Of a DNA stretch of 34,065 bases, positions 17,370-25,115 are shown piece after piece; the stretch's first letter is position 1, and each line of letters begins with the position of its first letter. The position numbers were made by a program, and so were the translations under genes. The stretch spans positions 1 to 34,065 of the forward strand of contig JABDJL010000131.1 of the NCBI GenBank assembly GCA_013002505.1, written 5' to 3'. The stretch comes from Lysobacterales bacterium (lineage in GTDB: Bacteria; Pseudomonadota; Gammaproteobacteria; Xanthomonadales; SZUA-36). The notes under the pieces were generated by a model. It ran no database searches and was not told the DNA's origin. It saw only the letters and a list, made by a program, of their open reading frames with translations.

Positions 17370-17399
17370 TTGTCGCGATGTCAAAGTGCGTGAGATACT
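17370..17399 (+). promoter_or_regulatory. Possible sigma-70 promoter for gltA
   Basis: TTGTCG (17370-17375) and GATACT (17394-17399) each match four of six sigma-70 consensus positions and are separated by 18 bases. They lie between the rpmE2 terminator and the gltA start at 17478. The location is right but the hexamers are weak. Confidence 0.3.
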
Positions 17400-17477
17400 T
17401 GGCGGCCCGGTCCGGTCTAATGGGCGGCGAGCAAGGGGTCAACAGCAGCCCTGAGGCACAAAATCAAGGAGCGTACG

Positions 17478-18770
17478 GTGACAGACAAGCGAGTGATTCT
17501 CAGTGATGAAAGCAGCGGAAAATCCGTTGAACTACCGGTAATCCAGGGCAGTGAAGGCGAACCGACGCTCAGTATCAAGGGCGTACCCGGCGAGTTGGGA
17601 TATTTCACCTACGATCCCGGATTTACTGCGACCGCGAGTTGCACCAGCACCATCACGTTTATCGATGGCGGCAAGGGCATACTGAGGTATCGTGGCTACC
17701 CGATTGAGCAGCTGGCCGAGCAAAGCACGTTTCTCGAAGTAGCTTACTTGCTGCTGAACGGCGAACTGCCCGCCGCCGCAGAGTACGACGAATTTCTGAA
17801 TGACATCACGTACCACACGATGGTGCATGAAAAGCTCAATACCTTCATCAAGGGGTTTCACTACGACGCGCACCCGATGGCGATGATGGCCGGCGTGGTG
17901 GGTTCACTGGCTGCTTTCTACCATGAAAAACTGGATATGAAAGACCCGGCCGCCCGGATGCTGGCGGCCAAGCGCATGATTGCCAAGATGCCCACCATCG
18001 CTGCAGCCTGTTACCGGCACCACATGGGCTGGCCGACCTCCTACCCACTGAATCGCCTTGGCTTTACCGAGCGCTTCCTGCACATGATGTTCTCGGTTCC
18101 GGCCGAGGAGTACGAGGTCAGTGAAGTGGCGGCGCGCGCATTTGATCTGCTGTTCATTCTGCATGCAGATCACGAGCAAAACGCCAGTACCTCAACGGTC
18201 AGGCTGGTCGGTTCTACCGGCGCCAACCCCTACGCCTGTGTTGCCGCCGGAATTTCGGCCTTGTGGGGCCCTGCTCACGGGGGCGCCAACGAGGCCGTGC
18301 TCAATATGCTGGAGCAAATCGGCAGCGTCGCGAATATCCCGAAGTTTGTAGAAAAGGCAAAGGATCGCGACGACCCGTTCCGCCTGATGGGATTTGGCCA
18401 CCGCGTTTACAGGAATTACGACCCGCGCGCCTCGATCATTCGCGATGCAGCGCACGAAGTGCTCAATGAGCTCGGCACGTCAGACCCCCTGATGGAGTTG
18501 GCCATGGAGCTTGAGCAGGTCGCGTTGAAGGATGAATACTTCATTGAGAAGAAACTTTATCCCAATGTTGATTTCTACTCGGGCATTATCTACAAGGCGC
18601 TGGGTATTCCCAAGAGCATGTTTACCGTGATGTTTGCCATTGCGCGCACCGTGGGCTGGGTGGCTCATTGGCTGGAACACTGCGACAACCCGACACCCAT
18701 CGGACGTCCGAGGCAGGTTTATTCAGGGCCGGCGGAACGTAAGTACGTACCGCTGAGTCAGCGTGACTGA
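17478..18770 (+). CDS. gltA: Citrate synthase (type II)
   Basis: Condenses oxaloacetate and acetyl-CoA to citrate, the entry step of the TCA cycle. The 430 residues carry all catalytic elements: His232 in [11 protein letters not shown], His267 in [10 protein letters not shown], His308 in [14 protein letters not shown], and Asp365 in YPNVDFYSG. The length and N-terminal domain with the GYFTYDPGF segment fit the hexameric, NADH-sensitive type II enzymes of Gram-negative bacteria. The start is GTG at 17478 with AAGGAG about 7 bases upstream. The gene lies alone between the rpmE2 terminator and a convergent gene 14 bases away; no terminator is visible in that gap. Confidence 0.97.
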   Translation: MTDKRVILSDESSGKSVELPVIQGSEGEPTLSIKGVPGELGYFTYDPGFTATASCTSTITFIDGGKGILRYRGYPIEQLAEQSTFLEVAYLLLNGELPAAAEYDEFLNDITYHTMVHEKLNTFIKGFHYDAHPMAMMAGVVGSLAAFYHEKLDMKDPAARMLAAKRMIAKMPTIAAACYRHHMGWPTSYPLNRLGFTERFLHMMFSVPAEEYEVSEVAARAFDLLFILHADHEQNASTSTVRLVGSTGANPYACVAAGISALWGPAHGGANEAVLNMLEQIGSVANIPKFVEKAKDRDDPFRLMGFGHRVYRNYDPRASIIRDAAHEVLNELGTSDPLMELAMELEQVALKDEYFIEKKLYPNVDFYSGIIYKALGIPKSMFTVMFAIARTVGWVAHWLEHCDNPTPIGRPRQVYSGPAERKYVPLSQRD

Positions 18771-18784
18771 TTGTTCCGCGATTT

Positions 18785-19429
18785 TCACGCGCCCGCCAGC
18801 AGGCCTTCTATTTCAGTAATCGCAGCCCGTCTTTGCGGGCGGCCGTCCACCGGGCTGGGCGGCGCCTGGCGCAGGTCAATGCTGCTGAACAGGGCCAATT
18901 CCACGACAACGCCATCTGCCTCGGTCACCAGCAGTGGCAATCGATGCTGGCTGTTGTCATGCCAGCGAATGGTTCGTTCTTCATAGCTGAAATCCAGGCC
19001 ACGGTCTGAAAGGTGACGCGCAACCTCGTCCGGCGGATCGTTGAACAGGTGAATGGAAATCCTTGAATAGCGGTCTGCCGTGCCTTCCAGGACCGGCCCC
19101 ACGAGCCGTGGCTGAAAGGTATCGAGTGCCCGCATGACTTTCATCGCGGTTCGACGCAACTGGTTCAACTGATGCCCTCGCGCTTCGCCGCCATAGAGAT
19201 CGAGATATTCCAGCAGCGCCTGTTCGACTTCCTTGTTCGAAGGCAGGGCAAGTCGGGACTGAACGCCAATCCGGGCGGCCGCTTTCTGCTTTGCCAGCCG
19301 GTAATTACGCTGACCCTGCGTGGCCATGATGCGCGCAGCTTCAGCGGCGATCTGGCGGCGTGCCTGCTGCATTTTGCCCGGCATCGGACGTTCAGTAGAT
19401 GTCGTACGGGTCCTCTTCTTCCGGGTCAT
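18785..19429 (-). CDS. Nucleotidyltransferase-like protein of unknown function
   Basis: About 214 residues. The N-terminal half is basic and helical (QQARRQIAAEAARIMATQGQRNYRLAKQKAAARIGV, then LPSNKEVEQALLEYLDLYGG), followed by a segment GPVLEGTADRYSRISIHLF. That segment has the spacing of a nucleotidyltransferase motif, in which family members I recall read GSVLxGTAxxYSDIxLxLF; here the acidic positions after Ser are Arg and Ser, so metal binding may be lost. The assignment is therefore tentative. I chose the ATG at 19429 because AGGAG lies 9 bases upstream; this overlaps the end of the PBP1A gene by 38 bases. A later ATG at 19384, just past the PBP1A stop, is an alternative without a ribosome site. 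It converges with gltA. Confidence 0.7.
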   Translation of the reverse strand: MTRKKRTRTTSTERPMPGKMQQARRQIAAEAARIMATQGQRNYRLAKQKAAARIGVQSRLALPSNKEVEQALLEYLDLYGGEARGHQLNQLRRTAMKVMRALDTFQPRLVGPVLEGTADRYSRISIHLFNDPPDEVARHLSDRGLDFSYEERTIRWHDNSQHRLPLLVTEADGVVVELALFSSIDLRQAPPSPVDGRPQRRAAITEIEGLLAGA

Positions 19430-21881
19430 CGGGATTCGCTCCTGGGGCGCTGTCTTCCATTCTCGGCAGATTGCCTGCCTCAAACAACTCCATGATTGCG
19501 TCCGGATCGTCGGGTCGGGCGAGCAAACCGGTTTCCGGGTTGATTCGTGCCTGGGCCAGCCCATTGGGCATCAGGGGCGGTTCATCCGGAACGCCATCAA
19601 GCGCCACTTTCATGAAACTGATCCAGACAGGCAAGGCAGCGCGCCCGCCTACTTCGAGGCTGCCCAGTGGCGCATGCGAATCGAAACCGACCCACACCGT
19701 CGTCACCAACGCGTTGTTATAACCGGAGAACCAGGCGTCTTTTTGTTCATTGGTGGTGCCGGTTTTGCCGGCCAGGTCAGAGCGGCCGAGTTGCATGGCC
19801 TTGACCCCGGTGCCGCGCCGAATGACATCCATCATCATGGACCTGACGAGGTAGGCATTCTGCTCGGAAATGACGCGTGGTGCGTACCTGGGCGGCAATT
19901 CAGGGGCGCTGGAAGGGCTTGCTCCCTTGTCTTTCAGTGCTTGCTGCGGGCCCGGCTTGTCAATCGCGAGTGGCCGGAACTCCGGCGCCTGGCGATCATT
20001 CACCACGGGTGGCAGCTCCCCGTCATCGCCCATTTCACAATCCTCGCAAATGATCGTGGGATTGGCCTGGTAAACAATGTTTCCCTCGCTGTCGGTAATG
20101 GACTGGATGTAAAACGGATCGACCAGGAAACCGCCATTCGCAAACACTGCGTAGCCCCGGGCCATGGCCAGGGGCGGCAGATTGGCGCTGCCCAGCGCCA
20201 TGGAAAGGTTGGCCGGTAACTCGGACAACTCGAATCCGAAATTGGAAATATATTCACGCGCATAGCTGACCCCGACATCCCGCAACAGCCGGATGGATAC
20301 CAGGTTTCGCGAATTGACCATCGCCTCTCTCAGGCGGGTAGGACCAAAAAATTTCTCGCTGAAATTCTGGGGTTTCCAGGTGCGCTCAAGTTCCTGGTCC
20401 TGGAACACGATCGGTGCATCATTAACGAGGCTTGCCGTTGTGTAACCCTGGGCCAGCGCTGCTGAATACAGGAAAGGCTTGAATGACGAACCGGGCTGAC
20501 GGCGCGCCTGCAAGGCCCGGTTGTACTTGCTGCGCGAAAAATCATAACCGCCGACCAGCGCCCGTATGGCGCCGTTGTTCGGGTCGAGAGACACCAGTGT
20601 TGATTCTGCTTCGGGTAGCTGGCCAAGCTGCCAGCTGCCGTCGTTGGTCAGTCGTGACCGGACGATGTCGCCGGCCGTGATGACATCGAGCACGGTTTTG
20701 GGTTCGCGTCCCTGCCTGTTGCGGCTGATAAATGGCCGGGCCCAGCGCATGCTTTCCAGCGTCAGCGCCACGGTTTGGCCATTCTTGAGGTAAACCAGGG
20801 CCAATTCCTCGTCAGCTTCTATGACCAGTCCAGGCACCAGCCCGGCGATGGGGCGGTAGGGTGACAATACTTCGTCCCATTGCTGGGTGGTCAGAAGTCC
20901 GGCAATGTCTACCTGCGCCTCGGCGCCGCGGTAGCCGTGTCGCCTGTCGTATTCCTCCAGCCCCGCCATGACAGATTCGTTGGCCGCCTCCTGGAATCGC
21001 GAATTGATCGTGGTGTGGACGATATAGCCGCCGGTATAGGCGTCGTCCCCGAGCAAGGCCAGTGCCTCTTGCCGCACCATTTCCGCCAGGTAGGGCGCGG
21101 AAACTTCGGTGGTTGCCCCGTGGTAGAACGCGTTGTCGCGTTCTGCCAGCGCCTGTTGGAAGTCCTCCTCGGAGATGTACTCCAGTTCGCGCATCCGCCG
21201 AAGGACGTAGTTGCGCCGCTCCAGCGCGCGCTCTGGCGAGGTGATCGGGTTAATTCGCGAAGGGGCTTTGGGCAGGGCGGCGATCATTGCGCTTTGTGCC
21301 AGTGTCAGTTCGTCGACCGTCTTGCCGTAGTAAACATCGGCCGCGGCGCCGACACCGTAAGCGCGGTGGCCAAGCAGTATCTTGTTGAAGAACAGATCAA
21401 GGATTTCGTCCTTGCTGAGCTCGCGCTCGATCTTGAGCGCCAGAAAGATTTCACGGGTCTTACGCGAAAACGTTTTTTCAAAGCTCAGGAAGAAATTACG
21501 CGCGACCAATTGGGTGATGGTGCTGCCGCCAATGGTCTTTTCCCCGGTGGTGATGAGATTCCAGACCGCCCTCGATATTCCCTGGTAGTCAATGCCCGGG
21601 TGCTTGTAAAAACGGGCATCTTCACCGGCCAGGAACGCATATTTCAGATTGTCCGGTATTTGTTCAATCGGTACCGGGATACGCCTTTTTTCACCAAAAA
21701 CGCTGATCAGCTTGTGGTCGTCGGTATAGACGCGCAGCGGCACCTGGAGCCGCACGTCGCGCAGCGTATCTACCTCCGGCAAGTCCGGCGCCACGACCAT
21801 GTACGTGACCGAAATCACGATGATTCCGAGCAGCGCTGAAACCACGCCAAGTCGTAAAATCAGACGAAAAAATTTCTTCAC
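19392..21881 (-). CDS. mrcA: Penicillin-binding protein 1A
   Basis: Bifunctional class A PBP in the inner membrane that polymerises and cross-links peptidoglycan. Residues 7-30 form the membrane anchor. The GT51 glycosyltransferase domain has catalytic Glu87 in LAGEDARFYKHPGID and the GGSTITQQ-like GGSTITQLVARNF. The transpeptidase domain has Ser465 in GSSFK, SRN at 524-526, and KTGT at 706-709. Between SRN and KTGT is a proline-rich insert (about 605-668) with two close cysteines, Cys612 and Cys615. The 829-residue length suits PBP1A. A GGAT ribosome site precedes the ATG. It is divergent from pilMNOPQ, the usual place of ponA/mrcA in Pseudomonas-like genomes. Confidence 0.96.
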   Translation of the reverse strand: MKKFFRLILRLGVVSALLGIIVISVTYMVVAPDLPEVDTLRDVRLQVPLRVYTDDHKLISVFGEKRRIPVPIEQIPDNLKYAFLAGEDARFYKHPGIDYQGISRAVWNLITTGEKTIGGSTITQLVARNFFLSFEKTFSRKTREIFLALKIERELSKDEILDLFFNKILLGHRAYGVGAAADVYYGKTVDELTLAQSAMIAALPKAPSRINPITSPERALERRNYVLRRMRELEYISEEDFQQALAERDNAFYHGATTEVSAPYLAEMVRQEALALLGDDAYTGGYIVHTTINSRFQEAANESVMAGLEEYDRRHGYRGAEAQVDIAGLLTTQQWDEVLSPYRPIAGLVPGLVIEADEELALVYLKNGQTVALTLESMRWARPFISRNRQGREPKTVLDVITAGDIVRSRLTNDGSWQLGQLPEAESTLVSLDPNNGAIRALVGGYDFSRSKYNRALQARRQPGSSFKPFLYSAALAQGYTTASLVNDAPIVFQDQELERTWKPQNFSEKFFGPTRLREAMVNSRNLVSIRLLRDVGVSYAREYISNFGFELSELPANLSMALGSANLPPLAMARGYAVFANGGFLVDPFYIQSITDSEGNIVYQANPTIICEDCEMGDDGELPPVVNDRQAPEFRPLAIDKPGPQQALKDKGASPSSAPELPPRYAPRVISEQNAYLVRSMMMDVIRRGTGVKAMQLGRSDLAGKTGTTNEQKDAWFSGYNNALVTTVWVGFDSHAPLGSLEVGGRAALPVWISFMKVALDGVPDEPPLMPNGLAQARINPETGLLARPDDPDAIMELFEAGNLPRMEDSAPGANPDDPEEEDPYDIY

Positions 21882-22197
21882 ACGCTTATCCTGCTATGAT
21901 TGGCCTCGTGAAAAGGATATTCTTGTTGCAGTTTTCGCACTGTAATAAAGTGTGAAGACAGATTTTATAAGATACACCGCGACGGACAGGGAAGCAGCCG
22001 GTTTCGATGAGTGTTGACCACACACCGCATCAGTAGTTTCCCCTGACCGACATTGACGTAAAGTGTTTAATACAGCCGTGAATCGTGGTGGATTGCAGAA
22101 AAATCTCTGATTTGGCATTGAGGTTTCGCAGTCAATCTGTTAAAAACTGCTCAAAGAAGTTTCAATAAGCCATTGGCACAGAAAAGGATTAGGGACA
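21882..22197. promoter_or_regulatory. Divergent PBP1A/pilM control region
   Basis: These 316 bases are AT-richer than the surroundings and hold no convincing gene, tRNA or other RNA. They must carry promoters for both the PBP1A gene and pilMNOPQ. TTGACG near 22053 is a good -35-like hexamer on the plus strand, but no -10 hexamer lies at proper spacing. A sigma-54 site was looked for and not found. An 8-bp inverted repeat lies at 21934-21956. AAGGA about 11 bases before the pilM TTG is the likely ribosome site. Confidence 0.5.
21934..21956. repeat. Inverted repeat in the PBP1A/pilM intergenic region
   Basis: TTCGCACT (21934-21941) and AGTGTGAA (21949-21956) are complementary apart from one position that allows a G-U pair, separated by seven AT-rich bases. 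The site lies 53 bases before the PBP1A start. Its symmetry and spacing fit a dimeric repressor operator or an mRNA hairpin in the PBP1A leader. There is no T-run for termination. Confidence 0.35.
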
Positions 22198-23256
22198 TTG
22201 AAACTGTTCGGGAAGAAGAATGAACCAGTCATTGGACTGGACATAGGTTCCTCCAGTGTGCGCGCTTTGCAGCTGTCGGAACAGGGATCGGGCTACAGGA
22301 TCGAGCACTTCGCTATTGAGCCGGTAGGGGCAGGCGTTGTGGTCGAGAAATCCGTTCAGGATATCGAAGCCATTTCCAGCGCCATTGATCGTGCGGTCAG
22401 GCATTCCGGCTCTTCTGCCAAGTCCTGCGCCATTGCGGTGTCAGGGTCGGCGGTATTCACCAAGACCATCAGTTTGCCAGCCAACCTGGCGGAATCTGAT
22501 GTCGAAAGCCAGGTTCAAATCGAGGCCAACCAGTACGTACCTTATCCACTCGACGAGGTGAGCCTTGATTTTGAAGTGCTGGGGCCCTCTGCACGTAACG
22601 CGGACCTGATTGATATTCTCCTTGCAGCAAGCAAGAGTGAGAATGTTGAAAGCCGCCAGGATGCCCTGGACGCTGCCGGGTTGCGGGCCAAGGTGGTGGA
22701 CGTGGAAGCATTCGCCATTGCCAATGCATTTGAACTGATGCGCGAACGCGACGGGCTGAGCAAAAGTGAAGCAGTCGGCGTTTTTGACATCGGGTTCGAT
22801 CTGACCACGCTGTTGGTATTGCGCGGCGGCCGCGTCATTTATACCCGCGACCATCCATTCGGCGGACACCAGCTGAAAGAAGAAATCATCCGGCGTTACG
22901 AGATGTCTGCCGAAGAGGCTGGCTTTTTCGAACGCGGGGAAGAAGGTCCTGAAGACTTTGAAGTGGAAGTGCTTGAACCGTTCCAGCTGAACGTCGTTCA
23001 CCAGATCAGCAGGGCCCTGCAGTTCTTTGCTTCTTCCAATGAATATTCACCCATCAGCACCATTTACCTTTCGGGCGGTTCTTCGGCCCAGAAGGGCCTG
23101 GCATCCATGGTTCAACAGGAATTGGGACTGACGACCCGGGTCGCGGATCCAGTCTCGGGAATGGACCTGTCTCCGTCGGTCGCGGTAACGGCATTGAAGC
23201 GCAATGCATCGAACCTGATGGTCGCGATGGGACTGGCACTGAGGGGATTTGACTGA
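22198..23256 (+). CDS. pilM: Type IV pilus assembly protein PilM
   Basis: Cytoplasmic actin/FtsA-like ATPase fold protein that recruits the PilN-PilO inner-membrane complex of the type IV pilus. The 352 residues have the ATPase phosphate-1 motif VIGLDIGSSSVRALQL at 11-26, the VQIEANQYVPYPLDEVSLDFEVLG block, a second phosphate motif GVFDIGFDLTTLLVLR, and the C-terminal IYLSGGSSAQKGL adenosine motif. The start is TTG at 22198, which gives the typical MKLFGKK N-terminus. Its stop overlaps the pilN start by one base (TGATG), so the operon is translationally coupled. Confidence 0.96.
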   Translation: MKLFGKKNEPVIGLDIGSSSVRALQLSEQGSGYRIEHFAIEPVGAGVVVEKSVQDIEAISSAIDRAVRHSGSSAKSCAIAVSGSAVFTKTISLPANLAESDVESQVQIEANQYVPYPLDEVSLDFEVLGPSARNADLIDILLAASKSENVESRQDALDAAGLRAKVVDVEAFAIANAFELMRERDGLSKSEAVGVFDIGFDLTTLLVLRGGRVIYTRDHPFGGHQLKEEIIRRYEMSAEEAGFFERGEEGPEDFEVEVLEPFQLNVVHQISRALQFFASSNEYSPISTIYLSGGSSAQKGLASMVQQELGLTTRVADPVSGMDLSPSVAVTALKRNASNLMVAMGLALRGFD

Positions 23257-23870
23257 TGGCTAGAATTAATCTACTTCCATGGCGCGAAGAACTGCGTCGT
23301 GAACGCCAACGTCAATTCATGCTTTCACTGCTGATGACGGGCGTGCTGGGTGTGATCTTGGTGTTTTTGATCGGTCTCGTTTTTGATCAAAGAATTTCCC
23401 ACCAGAACTTGCGCAACCAGACGATCCAGGCCGAAATTGCAGCGCTGCAAGTACGCATCAAGCGCATCGAGGAACTGGAGCAGACCCGGGCGCGCTTGTT
23501 GTCACGCAAGAGAATTATCGAGGACCTGCAGGCCAGCCGCTCACTGACCGTCGAACTGCTCGACCAGATGGCGAAGAGCATTCCAGTCGGCGTGACTTTG
23601 CAGACAGTCAGGCAGCAAGGCATGAATGTCACCTACACCGGGTGGAGCCAATCGAATGCAAGGGTTTCAGCCTACCTGCAAAGCCTTGAAACCAACGACC
23701 TGTTCCTGAATCCGGAACTCAAGGTCGTCCGGGTCGCTGAAAACCAGGCGCCAAATCCGGGCGAACCCTATGAATTCCAGATCGGTGCCAAGATTCGGCC
23801 GCCCAATTCTGATGTGGACGATGAGGGATACGATGATGCCGGATACAGTTTCGATGAGGGGGGAGACTGA
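23256..23870 (+). CDS. pilN: Type IV pilus assembly protein PilN
   Basis: Inner-membrane protein of the pilus alignment complex. The N-terminal MARINLLPWREE is the short cytoplasmic peptide that binds the groove of PilM, followed by one membrane helix (about 22-46, FMLSLLMTGVLGVILVFLIGLVF), a coiled coil (about 50-90), and a periplasmic ferredoxin-like domain. The last 20 residues are strongly acidic with repeated Asp, Glu and Tyr, a tail longer than usual. Total length is 204 residues. It shares one-base overlaps with pilM and pilO. Confidence 0.96.
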   Translation: MARINLLPWREELRRERQRQFMLSLLMTGVLGVILVFLIGLVFDQRISHQNLRNQTIQAEIAALQVRIKRIEELEQTRARLLSRKRIIEDLQASRSLTVELLDQMAKSIPVGVTLQTVRQQGMNVTYTGWSQSNARVSAYLQSLETNDLFLNPELKVVRVAENQAPNPGEPYEFQIGAKIRPPNSDVDDEGYDDAGYSFDEGGD

Positions 23871-24496
23871 TGTTACAGGACTTCCAGAACATTGATTTCC
23901 AGGATCTGGGCAGCTCTCCAAAAGTTGTCCAGACGACGCTTTTGTCACTTGTCTTGATAATCATCATCGCGGCCGGCTATTACCTGATGATCAGCGACAA
24001 GTGGGACGAGTTGCAGCGCGTCAAGCAGGAAGAATTCGCGCTGCGCAATGACTTCGAGGCCAAGCAGCAAAAAGCCGCGAACCTCGAGGCTTACGAGGAA
24101 CAATTGGCCGAAATGCAGGAATTGCTCGAAACCATGTTCAGGCAGTTACCCAGCCGCACCGAGATGGACAAACTGCTGGTCGATGTTTCACAGACCGCCC
24201 TGGCGGCAGGCATTGACGTCCAGCTGTTCGAACCACTGGCGGAAGAGCCGAAAGATTTTTATGCCGAGCGTCCGATCAGTATCCGGATGCTGGGGGATTA
24301 TCACCAGTTTGGCGAATTCGTCAGTGGCGTGGCATCGCTGCCAAGGGTTGTGATCCTGACCATGCACAATGTTTCGCTGCGCGTGGCGCCACCACGGTAT
24401 GCGGGGCGCCTGTTGCTTGAAGGCCAGGTTAAAACTTACCGTTACATCGACGAAGTTGAAGCTGCCCAGATGGCAGCCCAGGAAATGGAACCATGA
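23870..24496 (+). CDS. pilO: Type IV pilus assembly protein PilO
   Basis: Inner-membrane partner of PilN; the periplasmic domains dimerise and contact PilP. The 208 residues contain a short cytoplasmic N-terminus (MLQDFQNIDFQDLGSSP), one membrane helix (about 24-43, TTLLSLVLIIIIAAGYYLMI), a coiled coil with many Glu, Lys and Gln (about 45-85), and the conserved LPSRTEMDKLLVDVSQTALAAGIDVQLFEP core. The start is the ATG at 23870 in a TGATG overlap with pilN. It overlaps pilP by four bases (ATGA). Confidence 0.96.
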   Translation: MLQDFQNIDFQDLGSSPKVVQTTLLSLVLIIIIAAGYYLMISDKWDELQRVKQEEFALRNDFEAKQQKAANLEAYEEQLAEMQELLETMFRQLPSRTEMDKLLVDVSQTALAAGIDVQLFEPLAEEPKDFYAERPISIRMLGDYHQFGEFVSGVASLPRVVILTMHNVSLRVAPPRYAGRLLLEGQVKTYRYIDEVEAAQMAAQEMEP

Positions 24497-25041
24497 GTAC
24501 TATGGGCAGTTCAACTTTCATTTCCCGTTGGTCACTGGCCATGATCCTGATGGCGGTGTTGGTATCTTGTAGCAGCGAAATGAGCGATCTCGATAACTAT
24601 ATTGCGGACGTCAAGGCGCGCCCGGCCGAACCAATTCCGCCCATTCCGCCGGTCAAGACATATACGCCTTACACCTATGAAGGCCAAACGGGTCGTGATC
24701 CGTTCAGGGCATCCACAAGTGAAGGCAGTGACGACATGGCGTCGACGTCCAATACCGACGGGCCGCGCCCGGACAGAAGCAGGGCGCGGGAATACCTGGA
24801 GCAATATGAACTGGATACGCTGGCCATGGTTGGTACGTTAAGGCTGGAAGACAATCATTGGGCCCTGGTAAGGGACCCCGACGGCGTGGTTCACCGCGTC
24901 TCGGTTGGGAACTACCTGGGCAGAAACCACGGAAGAGTGATTTCGATTGAAGAAATGCGGCTTGGCTTGACCGAATTAATTACCGATGGATCGGGCGGCT
25001 GGCTGGTTCGTGAAGCCTCTATGGCAGTTGATGATGCCTAG
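24493..25041 (+). CDS. pilP: Type IV pilus lipoprotein PilP
   Basis: Inner-membrane lipoprotein linking PilNO to the PilQ secretin. The N-terminal signal has a hydrophobic core (SLAMILMAVLV) and lipobox LVSC with the lipidated Cys at about residue 26. A proline-rich linker (PIPPIPPVKTYTPYTYEG) precedes the GRDPF motif and the homology-region beta-domain (LGTLRLEDNHWALVRDPDGVVHRVSVGNYLGRNHGRV). Length is 182 residues. The start ATG overlaps the pilO stop. It directly precedes pilQ. Confidence 0.96.
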   Translation: MSTMGSSTFISRWSLAMILMAVLVSCSSEMSDLDNYIADVKARPAEPIPPIPPVKTYTPYTYEGQTGRDPFRASTSEGSDDMASTSNTDGPRPDRSRAREYLEQYELDTLAMVGTLRLEDNHWALVRDPDGVVHRVSVGNYLGRNHGRVISIEEMRLGLTELITDGSGGWLVREASMAVDDA

Positions 25042-25115
25042 TGGCTGGGAGCGCAGAAATGCGACACCTTGAGGGTAGTGTCATGTGCACGACAAATGAT
25101 TTAGGGAAGAATGGA

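Noticed and set aside
19430-19564. Longer form of the nucleotidyltransferase-like protein
   Set aside because: The extra 45 residues lie antiparallel in composition to nothing known, are fully inside the PBP1A gene in another frame, and lack a ribosome site; AGGAG supports 19429.
20880-21839. 319-codon open frame opposite the PBP1A gene
   Set aside because: It lies fully antisense to the conserved glycosyltransferase region of PBP1A and has no recognisable motif.
22110-22190. Sigma-54 promoter upstream of pilM
   Set aside because: Two TGGCA elements are present but neither is followed by a GC dinucleotide at the required 10-base spacing.
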